Origin: Omphiscola glabra
Lineage: Eukaryota; Mollusca; Gastropoda; Lymnaeidae
Direction of reading: 5' to 3'
DNA length: 64,000 bases
Assembly: GCA_964017045.1 (NCBI GenBank)
Contig: OZ024794.1
Location: forward strand, 32,891,682-32,955,681
Every line of letters starts with the position of its first letter. Position 1 is the first letter of the stretch. Below, piece after piece: positions 43,325 through 56,400 of this stretch. Both the position numbers and the translations under genes were made by a program. Below the pieces are notes generated by a model, which saw only the letters and a list, made by a program, of their open reading frames with translations, had not been told where the DNA came from and ran no database searches.

Positions 43325-45615
43325 CTATAAATATAAAAATGAATGCATGTATGTATCTTTGTATTTTTCGTATGCGCTCCTACACCATTCATGCGATTGC
43401 GACAAAACTTTGGTGAGTTAAACTGGACATTTAACTGAGTCCTAATAACCCTTATAAAATATTCCGTTTTCGGCCGTTGGCCCTTAATTCGTTTTTTTTC
43501 TTATACGAGCTTTGTAAAAATAATTTCCGTATGCGCTACTACAACATTTATCCGAATGTGATAAAACTTTGGTGAGATGTTGTGTGCACGCACGCAAAGT
43601 TTTTTGAATCATTACAATCGTTTTAAAATATTATGTTTTGAGCCAGTGGCCTTATGTTCGTTTTTTCTTATATGATATATATAAATATATTTTCAAACTG
43701 GCCGCGCTCCTACACCATTCATGTGATTGCCACACAATTTCGGTAAGCTGTTGTCCACAACCTCACGCATTTTACTGAGTCATTACAGCACTTTAAAAAT
43801 ATTTCGTTTTTGGCCGTTGGCCAAAAATCGTTTTTTAATATGAGCTTTGTAAATATAATTTCAAACCGTATGCGCTCCTACGCCATTCAAGCGATTGCGA
43901 CAAAACTGAGATGAGTTGTTATCCACCAGCCGGAGCATTTTACGAAGTCATTATAACCTTTTAAAATATTCCGTTTTTTGCCGTTGGCCCCAATTTCGTT
44001 TTTTTTTTCTTATATGAGCTTTGTAAAAAATAATCTCCTGTTGCGCTCCTATACCATTTATCAGAATACAATAAAACTTTAGTGAGCTGTTGTGAGCACG
44101 CTCGCAAAGGTTTTTGAATTATTACAACCATTTTGAAATATTCGGTTGTGAGCCAAGGGCCCTATGTTCGTTTTTTTTTCATTAGTATATAAATTATAAT
44201 TTTAACCCGTATGAGCTCCTACACCATTCACGCGATTGCAATAAAACGTTAGAGATTTGTTGTCCACAAATCTGCGCATTTTTCTGAGTCATTACATACC
44301 TTTTACAATATTTCGTTTTGGGCCGTTGGCCCTAAATTCATCATTTTTCGAATATGAGATTTGTAAAATATAATTTCCGTATGCGCTACTCTACCATTTA
44401 TCCGAATGCGATGAAACTTCGGTGAGATGTTGTGTGCACGCCCGCAAAGTTTTCTGAATTATTACAACCATTTAAAAGTATTCCGTTTTGAGCCAGGGGA
44501 CTAATGTTTGTTTTTTCTTCAATGAGCTTTATAAATATAATTTCGAACTGAGCTAATGCATAGGTGGATATAATTTTAATCAAATACAAATAGGGGCATT
44601 AAATTTTGTGAGTGACATAATAAATAGGTTTGTGGCCGGGGGCCGTAAATTTGTTTTCCCCCTAATATTAGCTATATAAAAATAATATCCGTATGCTTTC
44701 CTATACCATTATCTGATTGCGATCAAACTTTGATGAATTGATATGCGCACTCCCGCAAAGGTTTCTAAATTAGTACAACCATTGTAAAACATTCCATTTA
44801 CTTCGTTTTTACTTATATGAACAAAATAAATAAAATTTGAAAAAGACGAAATGAATTGGAGGATAGAATTTTAATTAAATACAAACATCGACATTTCAAT
44901 TTTTTGTGACATATGTAGGTGTCTGAATTACGATAACCCTTTTACAATATTCCTTTTGTAGGCGGGGACCCTAAATTTGTTTTTTTTTGATAAAGGAGTT
45001 TTAAAAATATAATTTTAATCAGATCTTATGCATGCGTGAATTGAATTGTATCAAATACAAACAGCGATATTTTCATTTCTGTATGACATAAATTCGTAGG
45101 TTTCTAAATTTGTACAACGATTTTGCAATATTCAGGTTTGGACCGGGGGCCCTACATTATTTTTTTTTCTGTTATGAGCTATTTAAATATAATTTCCGTA
45201 TGCGTACCTATACCATTCATATGATTGCGATAAAGCTTTGGTGAGATGTTGTGTGCACGCCATCAAAAGGTTTCTGAATAAGTACAACTATTTTACAATA
45301 TTCCGTTTGGGGCCCTAAATTTGTTTTTGTTTCTTATATGAGCCATGTAAATATAATTTCAAACAGAGCTATTGCATGGGTATAGATCAATCGCTACTAC
45401 TGTGTGGACTAAATTTTGAACATCCAAGCTTCTCACATGGAAAGCTGTGTGTGGCCTGCTCACGTTTCGAAAAACCGTCTAATTTATTAGAGTACGCACC
45501 AGACTATTAAAAAAAATAGCGTGTATATAAAAAGTACTTTAAAAAACATAATTAAAACACAAACACTTATTTATTTGAGTGGCATTGCAACGCATGCCGG
45601 GTACTTGCTAGTCCT
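43325..45615. mobile_element. Helentron-like element with internal degenerate ~165-bp array
   Basis: The left end reads ATCTATAAATATAAAAATGA and the right end GCAACGCATGCCGGGTACTT + GCTAGT. Such ends are typical of Helitron/Helentron-related repeats in invertebrates, by memory and not by search. Inside, a block recurs at least ten times: GTATGCGCTCCTACACCATT, CGATTGCGACAAAACTTTGG, a stretch with GCACGC, TTTTAAAATATTCCGTTTT, GGCCGTTGGCC and TATGAGCTTTGTAAA. The period is about 165 bp with strong divergence. No ORF. Confidence 0.5.
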
Positions 45616-45737
45616 ATATCATATTGAATGTTGAGCTCCTACAGGCCTTGATCTTTTCCCCATTCAATTTTGTGAGTGGTAAAGATTTGCATTTCAAAAC
45701 GTTAGGAACATGGGAGAAAGAAACTATAATAATAGCT

Positions 45738-45890
45738 CGGGACATCTTCTGTAGATGAGTTGAAAAGTTGTCAGTGACATCTTCTGTAGATGAGTGGAAG
45801 AGTTGTTAGTGACATCTTCTGTAGATAAGTTGAAGGTGTCAGCGAACATTTTCTGTAGATGAGTGGAAAAGTTGTCAGTAACATCTTATG
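45738..45890. repeat. ~40-bp tandem repeat, 4 copies
   Basis: Units of GTGACATCTTCTGTAGATGA + GTTGAAAAGTTGTCA, diverged at the edges. Confidence 0.9.
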
Positions 45891-46253
45891 GACCACAGTC
45901 GAACAGCTGTCAATGACATCAGCTGTCGACACGATCGTGTGAGAAGATCTGACCAAGATGTACTTATCCCGCCAACACACTCGAAATCCATAGGTCAGTT
46001 ATGGATTTCCATGACCTTTCTTTGGAACTCTTCAAACCTAAAAAAGAAAGATATATATCAAATCCCGCCCCCCCTCCCAAACCCTCCCCTCTCAACCCGT
46101 CAGTTATCAACTGAATGAATTCACCCAATAGTTTACATAATTTAAACATAAAAAGCTCTCTATTTGAATGAGCTATTGTTGATCACCAGGAGAAGTGGAT
46201 CACGAGCATTGTAGCTGTTCAGAAGGCAAGAATCTGATCGTGTCAGAGTGTGA

Positions 46254-46632
46254 CATGACGGCCTATATGGCTGAATCGTGCGGCCTATATGGCTGAATCG
46301 TGCGGCCTATATGGCTGAATCGTACGGCCTATATGGCTGAATCGTACGGCCTATATGGCTGAATCGTGCGGCCTATATGGCTGAATCGTCGTGCCTATAT
46401 GGTTGAATCGTGTGGCCTATATGGCTGAATCATACGGCCTATATGGCTGAATCGTACGGCCTATATGGCTGAATCGTGCGGCCTATATGGCTGAATCGTA
46501 CGGCCTATATGGCTGAATCGTACGGCCTATATGGCTGAATCGTACGGCCTATATGGCTGAATCGTGCGGCCTATATGGCTGAATCGTGCGGCCTATATGG
46601 CTGAATCGTACGGCCTATATGGCTGAATCGTC
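46254..46632. repeat. 22-bp minisatellite, 17 copies
   Basis: Units of GCGGCCTATATGGCTGAATC + GT; the leading base pair alternates between GTGC and GTAC. Confidence 0.97.
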
Positions 46633-47068
46633 ACTGTCTGCGGCGCCTGCTATGACAGTACATGCAAGTAGTTGTAAAACTTTTAACAGAGAGAATTTGA
46701 TCCGGCACAGAATGTGGCGAAGAACTCTGCATGCTATTTAGGCTGAATGGACAATGAGAAGGAGCAGCGGGGCATGACAGTGTGTATGTGTATGTGTGCA
46801 AGTGTATGATGGAGACTTTAAAAAAAAAAGCTAAATAATAAACCGCTTACTTTGTATGATGGAGATTGTTCATCCCCCCCCCCCCCCACTGAATCGGGGT
46901 GCCAGAGACGCCACTGCTCGCAGTTAAGAAAAGTCCTGTTTTAAATATTACAGTTGCATAATTGCATAGTTATGTATTCCATTTTAAATTTAATCAAAGA
47001 AATATACTTCATTTCAGCGTCGTATTCAAAGATAATGTCCAAAAATCATGATAATCTTTGGATATACG

Positions 47069-47136
47069 CAGAGGCGTAACTAGGTTTTTGGCGCCCTTAG
47101 CAACTGCCCCAATGCCAAGCCGTTGCTACGCCTCTG
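47069..47136. mobile_element. Minimal 68-bp hAT MITE with target duplication
   Basis: CAGAGGCGTAACTAGG and TTGCTACGCCTCTG are inverted ends separated by under 40 bp. The flanks GATATACG and GATATAGG match at 7 of 8. Confidence 0.8.
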
Positions 47137-48100
47137 GATATAGGATAACAGATAACAATATTTCATAAATTCTCATTTTCGTGGTTGCCCTATCCTCTCT
47201 ACCCCCCCCCCCCCTTCCAAAAAAAAAAAAGTTACAATAAAAAAAGATAATAATCGCTATCGTCAATCTATTTCCTGGTTTATGCCCGGGGGGGAAAAGG
47301 GGGGGGGGGGGCAGTGGATAAAGATAAGTTTTTTCTTTTATTTACAGCTACTTTTGAATATACGAAAAACCCAACAAAATTATTTGTTATATTTCATGAT
47401 CATATTTGCCAACTCTCGCCCATGTCTGTCGTGGGGGGGGGGGGGGGGAGGGGGGGAATCCATGCGTAGAATTCATTTCTTATTTATCACGCTGACAATT
47501 TACAAAAAGAGATGGGAGCCAACCACGTGGTTTCTCCCGTGACGTAAATGTAACATATAATCAGAAGAGCCCACCCCCCCCCCCCCACACACCCACCCAC
47601 CCCCAACTCTCATTCTAAGCCCAGGTACATAAAAATCATTCTTTCAACATCGTGTCTCGCGTCAATGACCAGGCGGTAGCATTACTATGCTATGTGGGTT
47701 TGTTCTTTCCTTCGTCTGATCGGATGAGGTCGGAGAAACAGGACGTGTCCCTACGGGACGTGTATATTATGGGACCATTTCAATACAAGGTCTGGTCGTA
47801 AGGACGTCGTGCGGTCGTGTTCAGGGACACAGTCTAAAAAATTGATCGTTGTCAAACTCAGGTAAAAGTCCTATACGTATATTTGGACAGACAAAGGGGG
47901 GGTCTGTTTGACGCGTCGAGATGATGGTTGAAGTGTTTGACCTACATCTTCGGAGTGCCGCTCGTAGAGTATTTGACCCACACGAGTGGTGTACTTACCA
48001 AAGTGTGTGTTCTTTTAAATGATCGTTGGATGAGCAGAAATGAAAATGTGATCTCGCCGTGAGTTAAGATCTAATTCAAATGGCAGTCAATTTTTTAGGT
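47137..48100. other. Intergenic with many G/C runs
   Basis: Homopolymer runs at about 47202-47215, 47284-47312, 47433-47456 and 47572-47587. No gene recognised. Confidence 0.5.
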
Positions 48101-48107
48101 TGTGTCA

Positions 48108-48377
48108 GTCAAGTAGTTGGTGTCGGTCGATTCGGCGCTGTCGGTCGTATCAGTGGTGTCAGACAATTCAGTGGTGTCAGGCAATTCAGTGGTGTCGGTC
48201 ATATCAGTGGTGTCAGACAATTCAGTGGTGTCGGTCATATCAGTGGTGTCAGACAATTCACTGGTGTCGGTCATATCAGTGGTGTCAGACAATTCAGTGG
48301 TGTCAGTTAAATCAGTGGTGTCAGTTAATTCAGTGGCGTCAGTCATATCAGTGGTGTCAGTCATATTAGTGGTGTCG
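48108..48377. repeat. 18-bp minisatellite
   Basis: About 15 units of CAGTGGTGTCAGACAATT or CAGTGGTGTCGGTCATAT, which alternate to give a 36-bp higher-order unit in the centre. ORFs in three frames are artefacts. Confidence 0.95.
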
Positions 48378-48469
48378 ATTTGAATCTCACCATATTGGAG
48401 GTTTATTCATAATGTTTTCCATAACGGTGGGTTGTGAATGGGACCGTCGCAAAAAAATCACAAATTCTA

Positions 48470-48706
48470 GGAACTCAATGCTCACCAATTCTAGGAACCC
48501 AATGCTCACCAATTCTAGGAACTCAATGCTTACCCAATTCTAGGAAACCCAATGATCACCAATTCTAGGAACTCAATGCTCACCAATTCTAGGAACCCAA
48601 TAATCACCAATTGTAGGAACCCAATGATCACCAAAATATAGGAACTCAATGCTCACCAATTCTTTGAACTATATGCTCACCAATTATAGGCACCCAATGC
48701 TGATAT
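48470..48706. repeat. 24-bp minisatellite
   Basis: About 10 units of CTCACCAATTCTAGGAACCC + AATG, with TCAATG variants; decays at the right. Confidence 0.93.
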
Positions 48707-48904
48707 TATGGTGTATGAATGATAAACCGATACACCAGTAAAATGGTTGGCAGGGTTGTGGACCGGCCACCAAAATTCTTGCTGGGGATTAAAATGGTAG
48801 TTACTTTGTGCGCCCCGGGCTAACAAAGTTGACAGCGCCCTTAAACTAATCCCACAATACATCGACGAGGGGGTGAGGGCTACCGCCCAGACGTGTTTTA
48901 CACG

Positions 48905-48952
48905 ACGGCAATAATCAGGCTGATGCGCTCATTAATCCTCTACATTTTCTTA
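48905..48952 (+). mobile_element. LINE fragment truncated by a MITE
   Basis: ATAATCAGGCTGATGCGCTC + ATTAATCCTCTACATTTTC matches the LINE segment at about 29962-30010 (encoding IRLMRSLVLFIFLY). It stops abruptly where the MITE at 48953 begins. Confidence 0.7.
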
Positions 48953-49163
48953 TATTCGCACCCGGGTCCCATTAGACTCAATGGTATTCGGATGTCATTT
49001 GTGGTAGTTTATTTTAGTTAAACTGAAGAAGTAAGTTTACAAACGTTTAGTCCATTAAATTATCCTTCCTTTGATACCAAATTCTGTCTTACAAACCCAA
49101 CAATAATATTTTAAATAGTTTTTTTAATCCCAACCTCTCACTTCTGGTACCCGGGTGCGAATA
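48953..49163. mobile_element. GGTACCCGGG-type MITE, copy 1
   Basis: TATTCGCACCCGGGT at the left and ACCCGGGTGCGAATA at the right are perfect 15-bp inverted repeats. The interior (CGGATGTCATTTGTGGTAGT, CTTACAAACCCAACAATAAT) is ~85% identical by eye to the copy at 61118-61372. Confidence 0.85.
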
Positions 49164-50439
49164 GTCGCAGCCTTTAATATTACAAGTGACAGTTGTTTAC
49201 GTTTAGAGAGTATAAGCTATTTTAAATGTTATATGTGTCAGAATTTCATGTTTACACAGTAAGCTTTTTTGAAAAATGTGTCATGATTTCAAGTTTAGAG
49301 AGTAAGCTATCTTAAATGCTATATGTGTCAGAATTTCGCGTATAAACAGTATGCCCAAATTATTTTGCGTGTCAGAGTGGTGTGTGATCGATATATTGTT
49401 ACATTATTGTAATAATGGGGCACCCGCCTCAAACCACTTATGTCCCACTTAAAATAACAGGAAGTTTAAAAAAATAAAGTATTTTTAGAGTCGGTAGCGA
49501 CAGAACACCCGTTCCTCCTTCGCCACTTTGCATTCCATTCACCAAAAGGGCTTGACGGTGAACACTAAATCACGAGATCTCAAAATGCTGCACCGAGACT
49601 AAAATGTCCGTTCTTGGATCGGGGCATAAAATCATAATGTGCTTTTTTTTTTTTTTTTTTTTTTTTACACAACGAATGTTCATTACGGATATAAGAGGAT
49701 GGCTTGACGGCAGTCCATTTGAGTAAAGGCGGTATCAAATCCCAGACACGGTACAGTGCCTCGGATTTTAATCTTCTCACCGTTATGTAAGTGATAAAAC
49801 TGCACCAGCATCCACCCCCCCCCTTTTTACACACACACTTTAAGTTTTAAGTACACATTTGAATTTCGTTAAAAAAAATAGTTTGACATAGTGATATTCG
49901 TTTTACGTTTCAAATATCTAGTGTGTTCTTTTTTTTTAAGGCCTAGTTTATTATAATGATGATATTCCCACTATTTCCAACGGCCAGTTTCTTACATTTC
50001 TGTTAGAGTTTATTTAAGTTTGATTTCTAACTTATTGCATAAATCCTTTTTTCTATTAAAAAAAAACAACATAAATTCATTTGAAGTATGCTTCTAGTAT
50101 ATTGAATTTATTTCGTTTAAAACTAATAGTTTTCTTTCTCTAAGACCGGTATATAATAATCGTAGGCCTACCCTACTTTGTTTTAAATAAATTATTGTAT
50201 TTTTTTTAAAGCAATAATTAAAAATAAAATTTCCTATAAAATATTCGACTGAATTTTAAAGTTCCATTGATTATTTAGACAGTGATGGTTTTTAAACGCA
50301 GAATTCCCCTCACCCCCCCACACCCCGCCCCTCGCGTATATTGGGTTATGCCCCTGGTAGTGTAACCCATGTGATCCCGACGGATCATCTAAATATGATT
50401 CCAGTGGAAGTGCTCCTAAAGAGGGTGTTTTTATTTCAG
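49164..50439. other. Region upstream of the myosin coding start
   Basis: AT-rich with a poly(T) (49645-49666) and diverged direct repeats of GTGTCAGAATTTC (about 49230-49380). Should hold intron and possibly 5' UTR of the myosin gene. No upstream exon could be identified, and no kinase-domain motif (HRD, DFG, APE) was seen. Confidence 0.4.
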
Positions 50440-50443
50440 GGCG

Positions 50444-53400
50444 ATGGACAGGCCAGCCGTGGGGGACGTCGAGGACCTGGCCACACTGGCCAGACTTGAT
50501 GAAACCATTCTGTTGGAGGAGGTCAAAGCCCGCTATATGAGTGACAAGATATACGTAAATATCTACATATTAATGGGCCTAATTAATACTTTGAATTAAT
50601 ACTTTGTTTCATTTTTTGTAAAAAATTTAGGCCGATATTAATCACGTCTCCTTACGGCCATGTACTTTTGAAGGCTAAATTTCCGTGGGCTGGGGGCGGG
50701 GCGGGGGGGGGGGGGTAAGCTAGATTACACCCTTTTACTAAATTAGTTCAGATTACTTGAAAAAAAATAGATTTAAAAAAAAAAAAAAAGAAGTCCATTG
50801 ATTAAAAATATGACATAAATGGTGTTTTAAGCTTCTTATTTTTCTAGACATAGGATGTGTCAACAAGAGATACGTAATAATTTTGCTGCCTTTATTTTTT
50901 AAAGGATTTTTAAAATGTCCCTTTTTTTTAATAGTCAGGATTTTTTTCTCAACTTCTTGAAAATTTAGGTAAAACTATTTTGAAAAATGAAATTGATTTT
51001 TTTTTTTTTTACGAATTTAGCTCAAGAAAAGTTTTTCCTGGTATGGCTGACACCTAATAATAACATACATCTCACACAGACTTTGAAATTCTATGTCATA
51101 TTTTCTTACTAACTACCCCGACGACATACACGTGGGTGGGAATCCGTGGCCCCTACTTATACGAATAATCCCCTCCTCCTTCCACAAAAGATAGTGGCGC
51201 ATTGTTCAACGTACAGCTGTGGTGGTAACCAATTGCCCTGATTTTTGCCTACTCGTGCAACATCCTCCTACCATGACACGCATTATGTTGTAAACCGTTG
51301 CACTGGCAGACACTTACACATGTAACGACCCTCTACCCCACCACCCATCCTCGAGTCAATTTTTAAATTAAAACAACGAAACAAAATCATAATCACAATG
51401 GGCAAAAAAAAAAAGGGGGGGGGGGTGGGGACTGGGAGCAACAAACACATTAACTTTCTTTTTTCCTTTTTTAAATATGACATAATTCTTTCCCTTGTAA
51501 CATTTTTTTTCCCTCCAACATGTTTCAGACTTATGTTGGTGACATTCTTTTAGCTGTTAATCCATTTAAAGAACTTGGCATATATGGAAAAGATGTAAGT
51601 TTTAATGTAAGTTTAATTTTACAGTCTCCTTTTTGTTAGCTAAATGAAAAAAAATTAATTAAAAATAAACAAACAGGACAAAATTATTATCTCTAAATTT
51701 ATTGGGTTTGCCTGAAGCAAGTTTAAAACGCAAAAATTTTTTTTCTAAATAAATAAAAATAATGATATTTTTTTCAAAATATAAGCCATGTAAATATGAT
51801 ATATATATATATATAATGAAGAAGTGCTATCGCGCGGGCCCTGTGGCTGCAAGGGTCCTCTGATACTGAAGGGACCCACAGTTGTGGTTTGGAGAAGAAA
51901 AACTTTTAATATAGGGGTAACAAAACTAAAACGTGGCAGAGGACCTCCTAAAGTCACTCGATGTCTCTGACTGGTTGGAAGTCTTGGATAGGTTAATTCA
52001 TTTGCTTTTATTTAGTACGAGTGGTACACTATCATCCCCAATTTCTGATTTGTAGTTTAAGCACTAATTGAATAACATAACATCTCCAGTACAGCGCCAG
52101 GTACCAGCACACCAAACTAAGCTCTCAGCCACCACATATTTTTGCCGTAGCGGATGCAACGTATCAGGCCCTTATTGGAAAAGGCGTGAGACCACCCCGG
52201 AACCAATGTGTTCTAATAAGGTGCGAATTGGGCCTTACACTTATTGCCAAAATATTATTATTACTGTTGAGTTTACTATTGCTCTATGATCAAATTATTA
52301 AAGCAATGTATTCAGCTGTCAATAAGTTACTATAAATCAGGGGTTCTCAAACTTTCAGAATTTTTTATTTGTCAATATTGAAACTGTTAAAAATTAATTG
52401 ATATGAGTAATATGACATAGTCCATCTTGTAGATATTTTATACTTCTGTCATGATAACATGTAAATATATGTATCGTTTTGTTACATTTCTCTCTACTAA
52501 TGCACACATTAGAGTGCCACTATTCAGTCTCAGTGGCAGTCTATTACTATTGGTATGTCTATATAATTATGAACCACATTTGGCAGTTGGAGAATCACTG
52601 CTATTAAATAACAAATGAAGCTAACAACAAACATTAAATTCCTCAGTGGCGAAAGTGGTGCCGGTAAAACTGAAAGTACAAAGTTGATCATCAAACAATT
52701 AGTGGAACTTTGTAAAGGCAATACACAGCTAGAACAACAAATCTTACAGGTCGGCCAAAATATTTCTTAGGCCTACTCCCCTCACCCTGATCATAATACC
52801 TGTTGACTAGATGATTAAACTTACATAATCTGTCAAATAAATTTGAGGGTTGGCTGTACTTACACTACACCGTTTGTTGTCATTGTGATGCTTTTAAAAT
52901 TATTTTTTTAACATTTTTAAGCAAGTAGGCTTGAAATGAAATAAAATGTGCCGTAAATGCAGAAAATTTGGTGACATGACGTACCACACGAGATGCTTGT
53001 AATATTACTACAAAAACTAACATTACGATGCTGCACAATGACACAATTTATTTATACGATATTAAGTTCATTCTCCATGATTTTCCAGGTGAATCCACTT
53101 TTAGAAGCATTTGGCAATGCGCAAACTAATTTAAATGATAACTCCAGCAGATTTGGGAAATACATTCAACTCAAATTCAATTGTGGACAGTGTAAGTCCT
53201 CTTTACACAGACTTATGCTTGTCCATTACATTATATCAAACTGACTTTCATTTACATTTACATCAAACTTTCAAAGATTCAAAGAAGTTTTTATAGGGCT
53301 TATTAGTTTTTTGAAGATGGTTAAATTGATTTAAAAATAATTTCAAGGTTTACAGTGATTCTTAGTTTGATGATACTTTGGGCAAAATTAAGATATTGAT

Positions 53401-56400
53401 TTATATCTTGACAAGATTAGACTATTTAGTATAGTTCACATATCTTGACAAGGTTAGACTATTTAGTATAGATCACATATCTTGACAAGGTTAGACTATT
53501 TAGCATAGATCACATATCTTGACAAGGTTAGACTATTTAATATAGATCACATATCTTGACAAGGTTAGACTATTTAGTATAGATCACATATCTTGACAAG
53601 GTTAGACTATTTAGTATAGATCACATATCTTGACAAGATTAGACTGTTTACTATAGATCACATTGAATAATATTCTACTAACAATAATACAAGAAAAATT
53701 ATAATTTGAACAAAATTAAATAAAGATTTTTAAAATACATTAAAACAAATACATTTTTCTTTAGTGGTTGGTGCTAAAATCTCGGAGTACCTTTTGGAGA
53801 AATCTCGTGTTGTGCGGCAAAATTCAGGGGAAGAAAACTTTCATATATTCTATTACCTATTTGCCCCTGACTTACAGAAGAAATATGGACTCACAAATCC
53901 CAATGATTACAGGTAAATGAGACACATTAAGACTTGCAATTTTTCTTTTCCATCACATATAACAAGAAAAGCTTTAATCATTACATTTTTTTGATATCGT
54001 TTTCCATCATATGTTACACAAAGCTAATAGGTATGTCTTTTTGAAATCAAATAAGAGATCTTTACAAATATGTGTATAAGAGACATTCATTATGTAATAC
54101 TGATTACTGATTTCTCTTCATTGATTCTTAACGTGTAAAAGAATTATTTTTTTGAAGAACGTTTTTTTGAAAACTCCAGATACCTGTCCCAAGGAGGTAG
54201 CAAGAAGATGTCACAACATTGTTCACCCGTTGTCCAGTATGAGAATGTAGTCAATGCAATGGATTTAGTCGGATTTACTGATGAAGTAATTTCTGTTTTG
54301 GGACTTGAAATTATTGATGCATTGTCTTTGTTATTTCATTAGTTTATCTTATGTTTACACATTTTTATTATAATCAAAATTTATTGTTCTCTATTGAACT
54401 ATAAAACATTTTCACTGATATAAAAAGATATATGGTTAAACCCCTCTGGTGTTCTACGTGGGATCAAAAAATTAAATCAGAACTAATTCTAAAGGCATCT
54501 TTATCTGTTCAGGAACAAGAAGCCATGTTTGCTATAATAGCCAGTGTTCTAGTTCTGGGAAATGTAAGCTTTTCACAACAGGAAGATGAGAGTGTTCTGG
54601 TCCTAGAATGCAATGGCCCTCTACTAACAGCAGCTGTGAGTATTTAAAGAATTGTATAAACCTGTATATTTTTTTATTTCATGACATAGCCAATGTATGC
54701 ATTTGGGAAGTTGCAACAATGACATGATTTCATGGACAGGATGGAGTTTAAAAAAAAAATATATTTTTTTTTAGATATTTTAAAAAGTTAGTTGTCTCAC
54801 AACATCACCTTCTGATCCCACAGTCACTCCTGGGCATCAACAGAATTGAACTTGAATCAAGTCTCAGTTGTATGGTAACATGGACTAAGGGGGAGCAAGT
54901 CAAGAGGAACTATAACAAAGAAATGGCAGAGGGTAAATGTCCCATAAAAAAAATAAATTTCTCTATATTTTAATGGCTGCCATTGAACCTCTGTTTACAA
55001 ATTACAAATGTAGGCTTTCACCTTTCTTGAATGAATTAACACATTTTTGAACAAAAACCAGCTATTAACCATTTGACTTCCAGCAAGATATTTGTTCTAA
55101 TTTTTTTTTTAATGTACATTTTATTCTTTAGAAATTAACAGTGGAAAAAACCACAACTACCCTCCTAGCTTAAAGAGAATTATATTATTAAATTGCACAA
55201 ATCAATGAAGCTCAAGGCCTTAATAATCTTTTTCTATGTACAAAATCTTTTAGCCACTGCGATAGCTAACAGTACTTATACATAGCCTACATATATATAT
55301 CTATTTGATAAATTTTGTTTTAACAGATGCTAGAGATGCCATGGCAAAGACTCTCTATGGACGTTTGTTTGGTTGGATTGTGAACAAAATCAACTGTTTA
55401 CTTGCACCGGAGGACCAGAGAGAAAGCCTCTTGTCTGAAATAGGTAATAGATTGATTTTTATAAAATGCCATTTTACAAAAAATAAAGAGTCTTTAGTAA
55501 AAAGCATTTAATATTAAAAATAATTCAACAAAAATGTTTTATGCAAACAACACGTACCTGGTATTTTATCTTATTGCTATTTAGTGTCTGATTTAGTTAT
55601 ATCTTGTGATAAATAGTAAAAGGTTAACAGGAAAAAATGGCTATCAAACATTCATCCTGGAGCCCACAACGAGAATGACATTACAAATTGGAACAAGAGA
55701 CAAATGCCACTAACAATGACATGTCTATGTGTTGCAACCCATAGGACTGACATTGTCATTTGAATAGTTTTAGTTTGAGAATCCTGCATTGTTGACTACA
55801 ATCAGATACCTTTTAAGTCTTACCTTACAATAAAACAATCTTTGTGTAGCATCCTGTACTGTAAGGAATCCTCATAATACTATTAACAATAAAAGGATAT
55901 TAAATATACTAAAATAAGAACCAAAAAAAATAATAATGTTTTTTTTTTTAAATAGGAATTCTGGATATATTTGGATTTGAAGACTTCAGCCAAAATGGGG
56001 GCAACAACAGCTTTGAACAGGCCTGCATCAACCTAGCCAATGAACAGCTCCAGTTCTTCTTCAATCAACATATTTTTTTTATGGAGCAGGAGGAGTACAA
56101 GAAGGAGGGCATTGACTGGAAGGAGATAAACTTTGTGGACAATAAACCATTGCTGGTATGGCCGTGCAGTTGTTCTTTTACATAAGACATAATTTGTATA
56201 AATTTAAAAAAAAATAGTAGCACTGTCAGAGACATTTTTTTTAAATGACTAAAGACACATTTTTTTAGCTGTTAAATAGTATACTAATTGTTACATTTTC
56301 CAAAATTGAGTTTTAGAATACACATACATATGTTTACATATTTATTTTATATATATATATATATATACATTTAAAAAAAAATATATATATGCAGACCTGG

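Noticed and set aside
48110..50440. Kinase domain upstream of the myosin motor
   Set aside because: No HRD, DFG or APE motifs in a plausible exon were found by eye; absence is not proof because the gene may extend further left.
52186..52191. Splice donor GTGAGA after GKG in the third myosin exon
   Set aside because: Reading through gives NQCVLI followed by a donor that restores the phase of the P-loop exon; using GTGAGA would break the frame.
54432..54512. Upstream extension of the 54513 exon to an ATG at 54432
   Set aside because: A strong acceptor at 54512 gives the conserved motor sequence; the upstream part ([12 protein letters not shown]) is intronic read-through.
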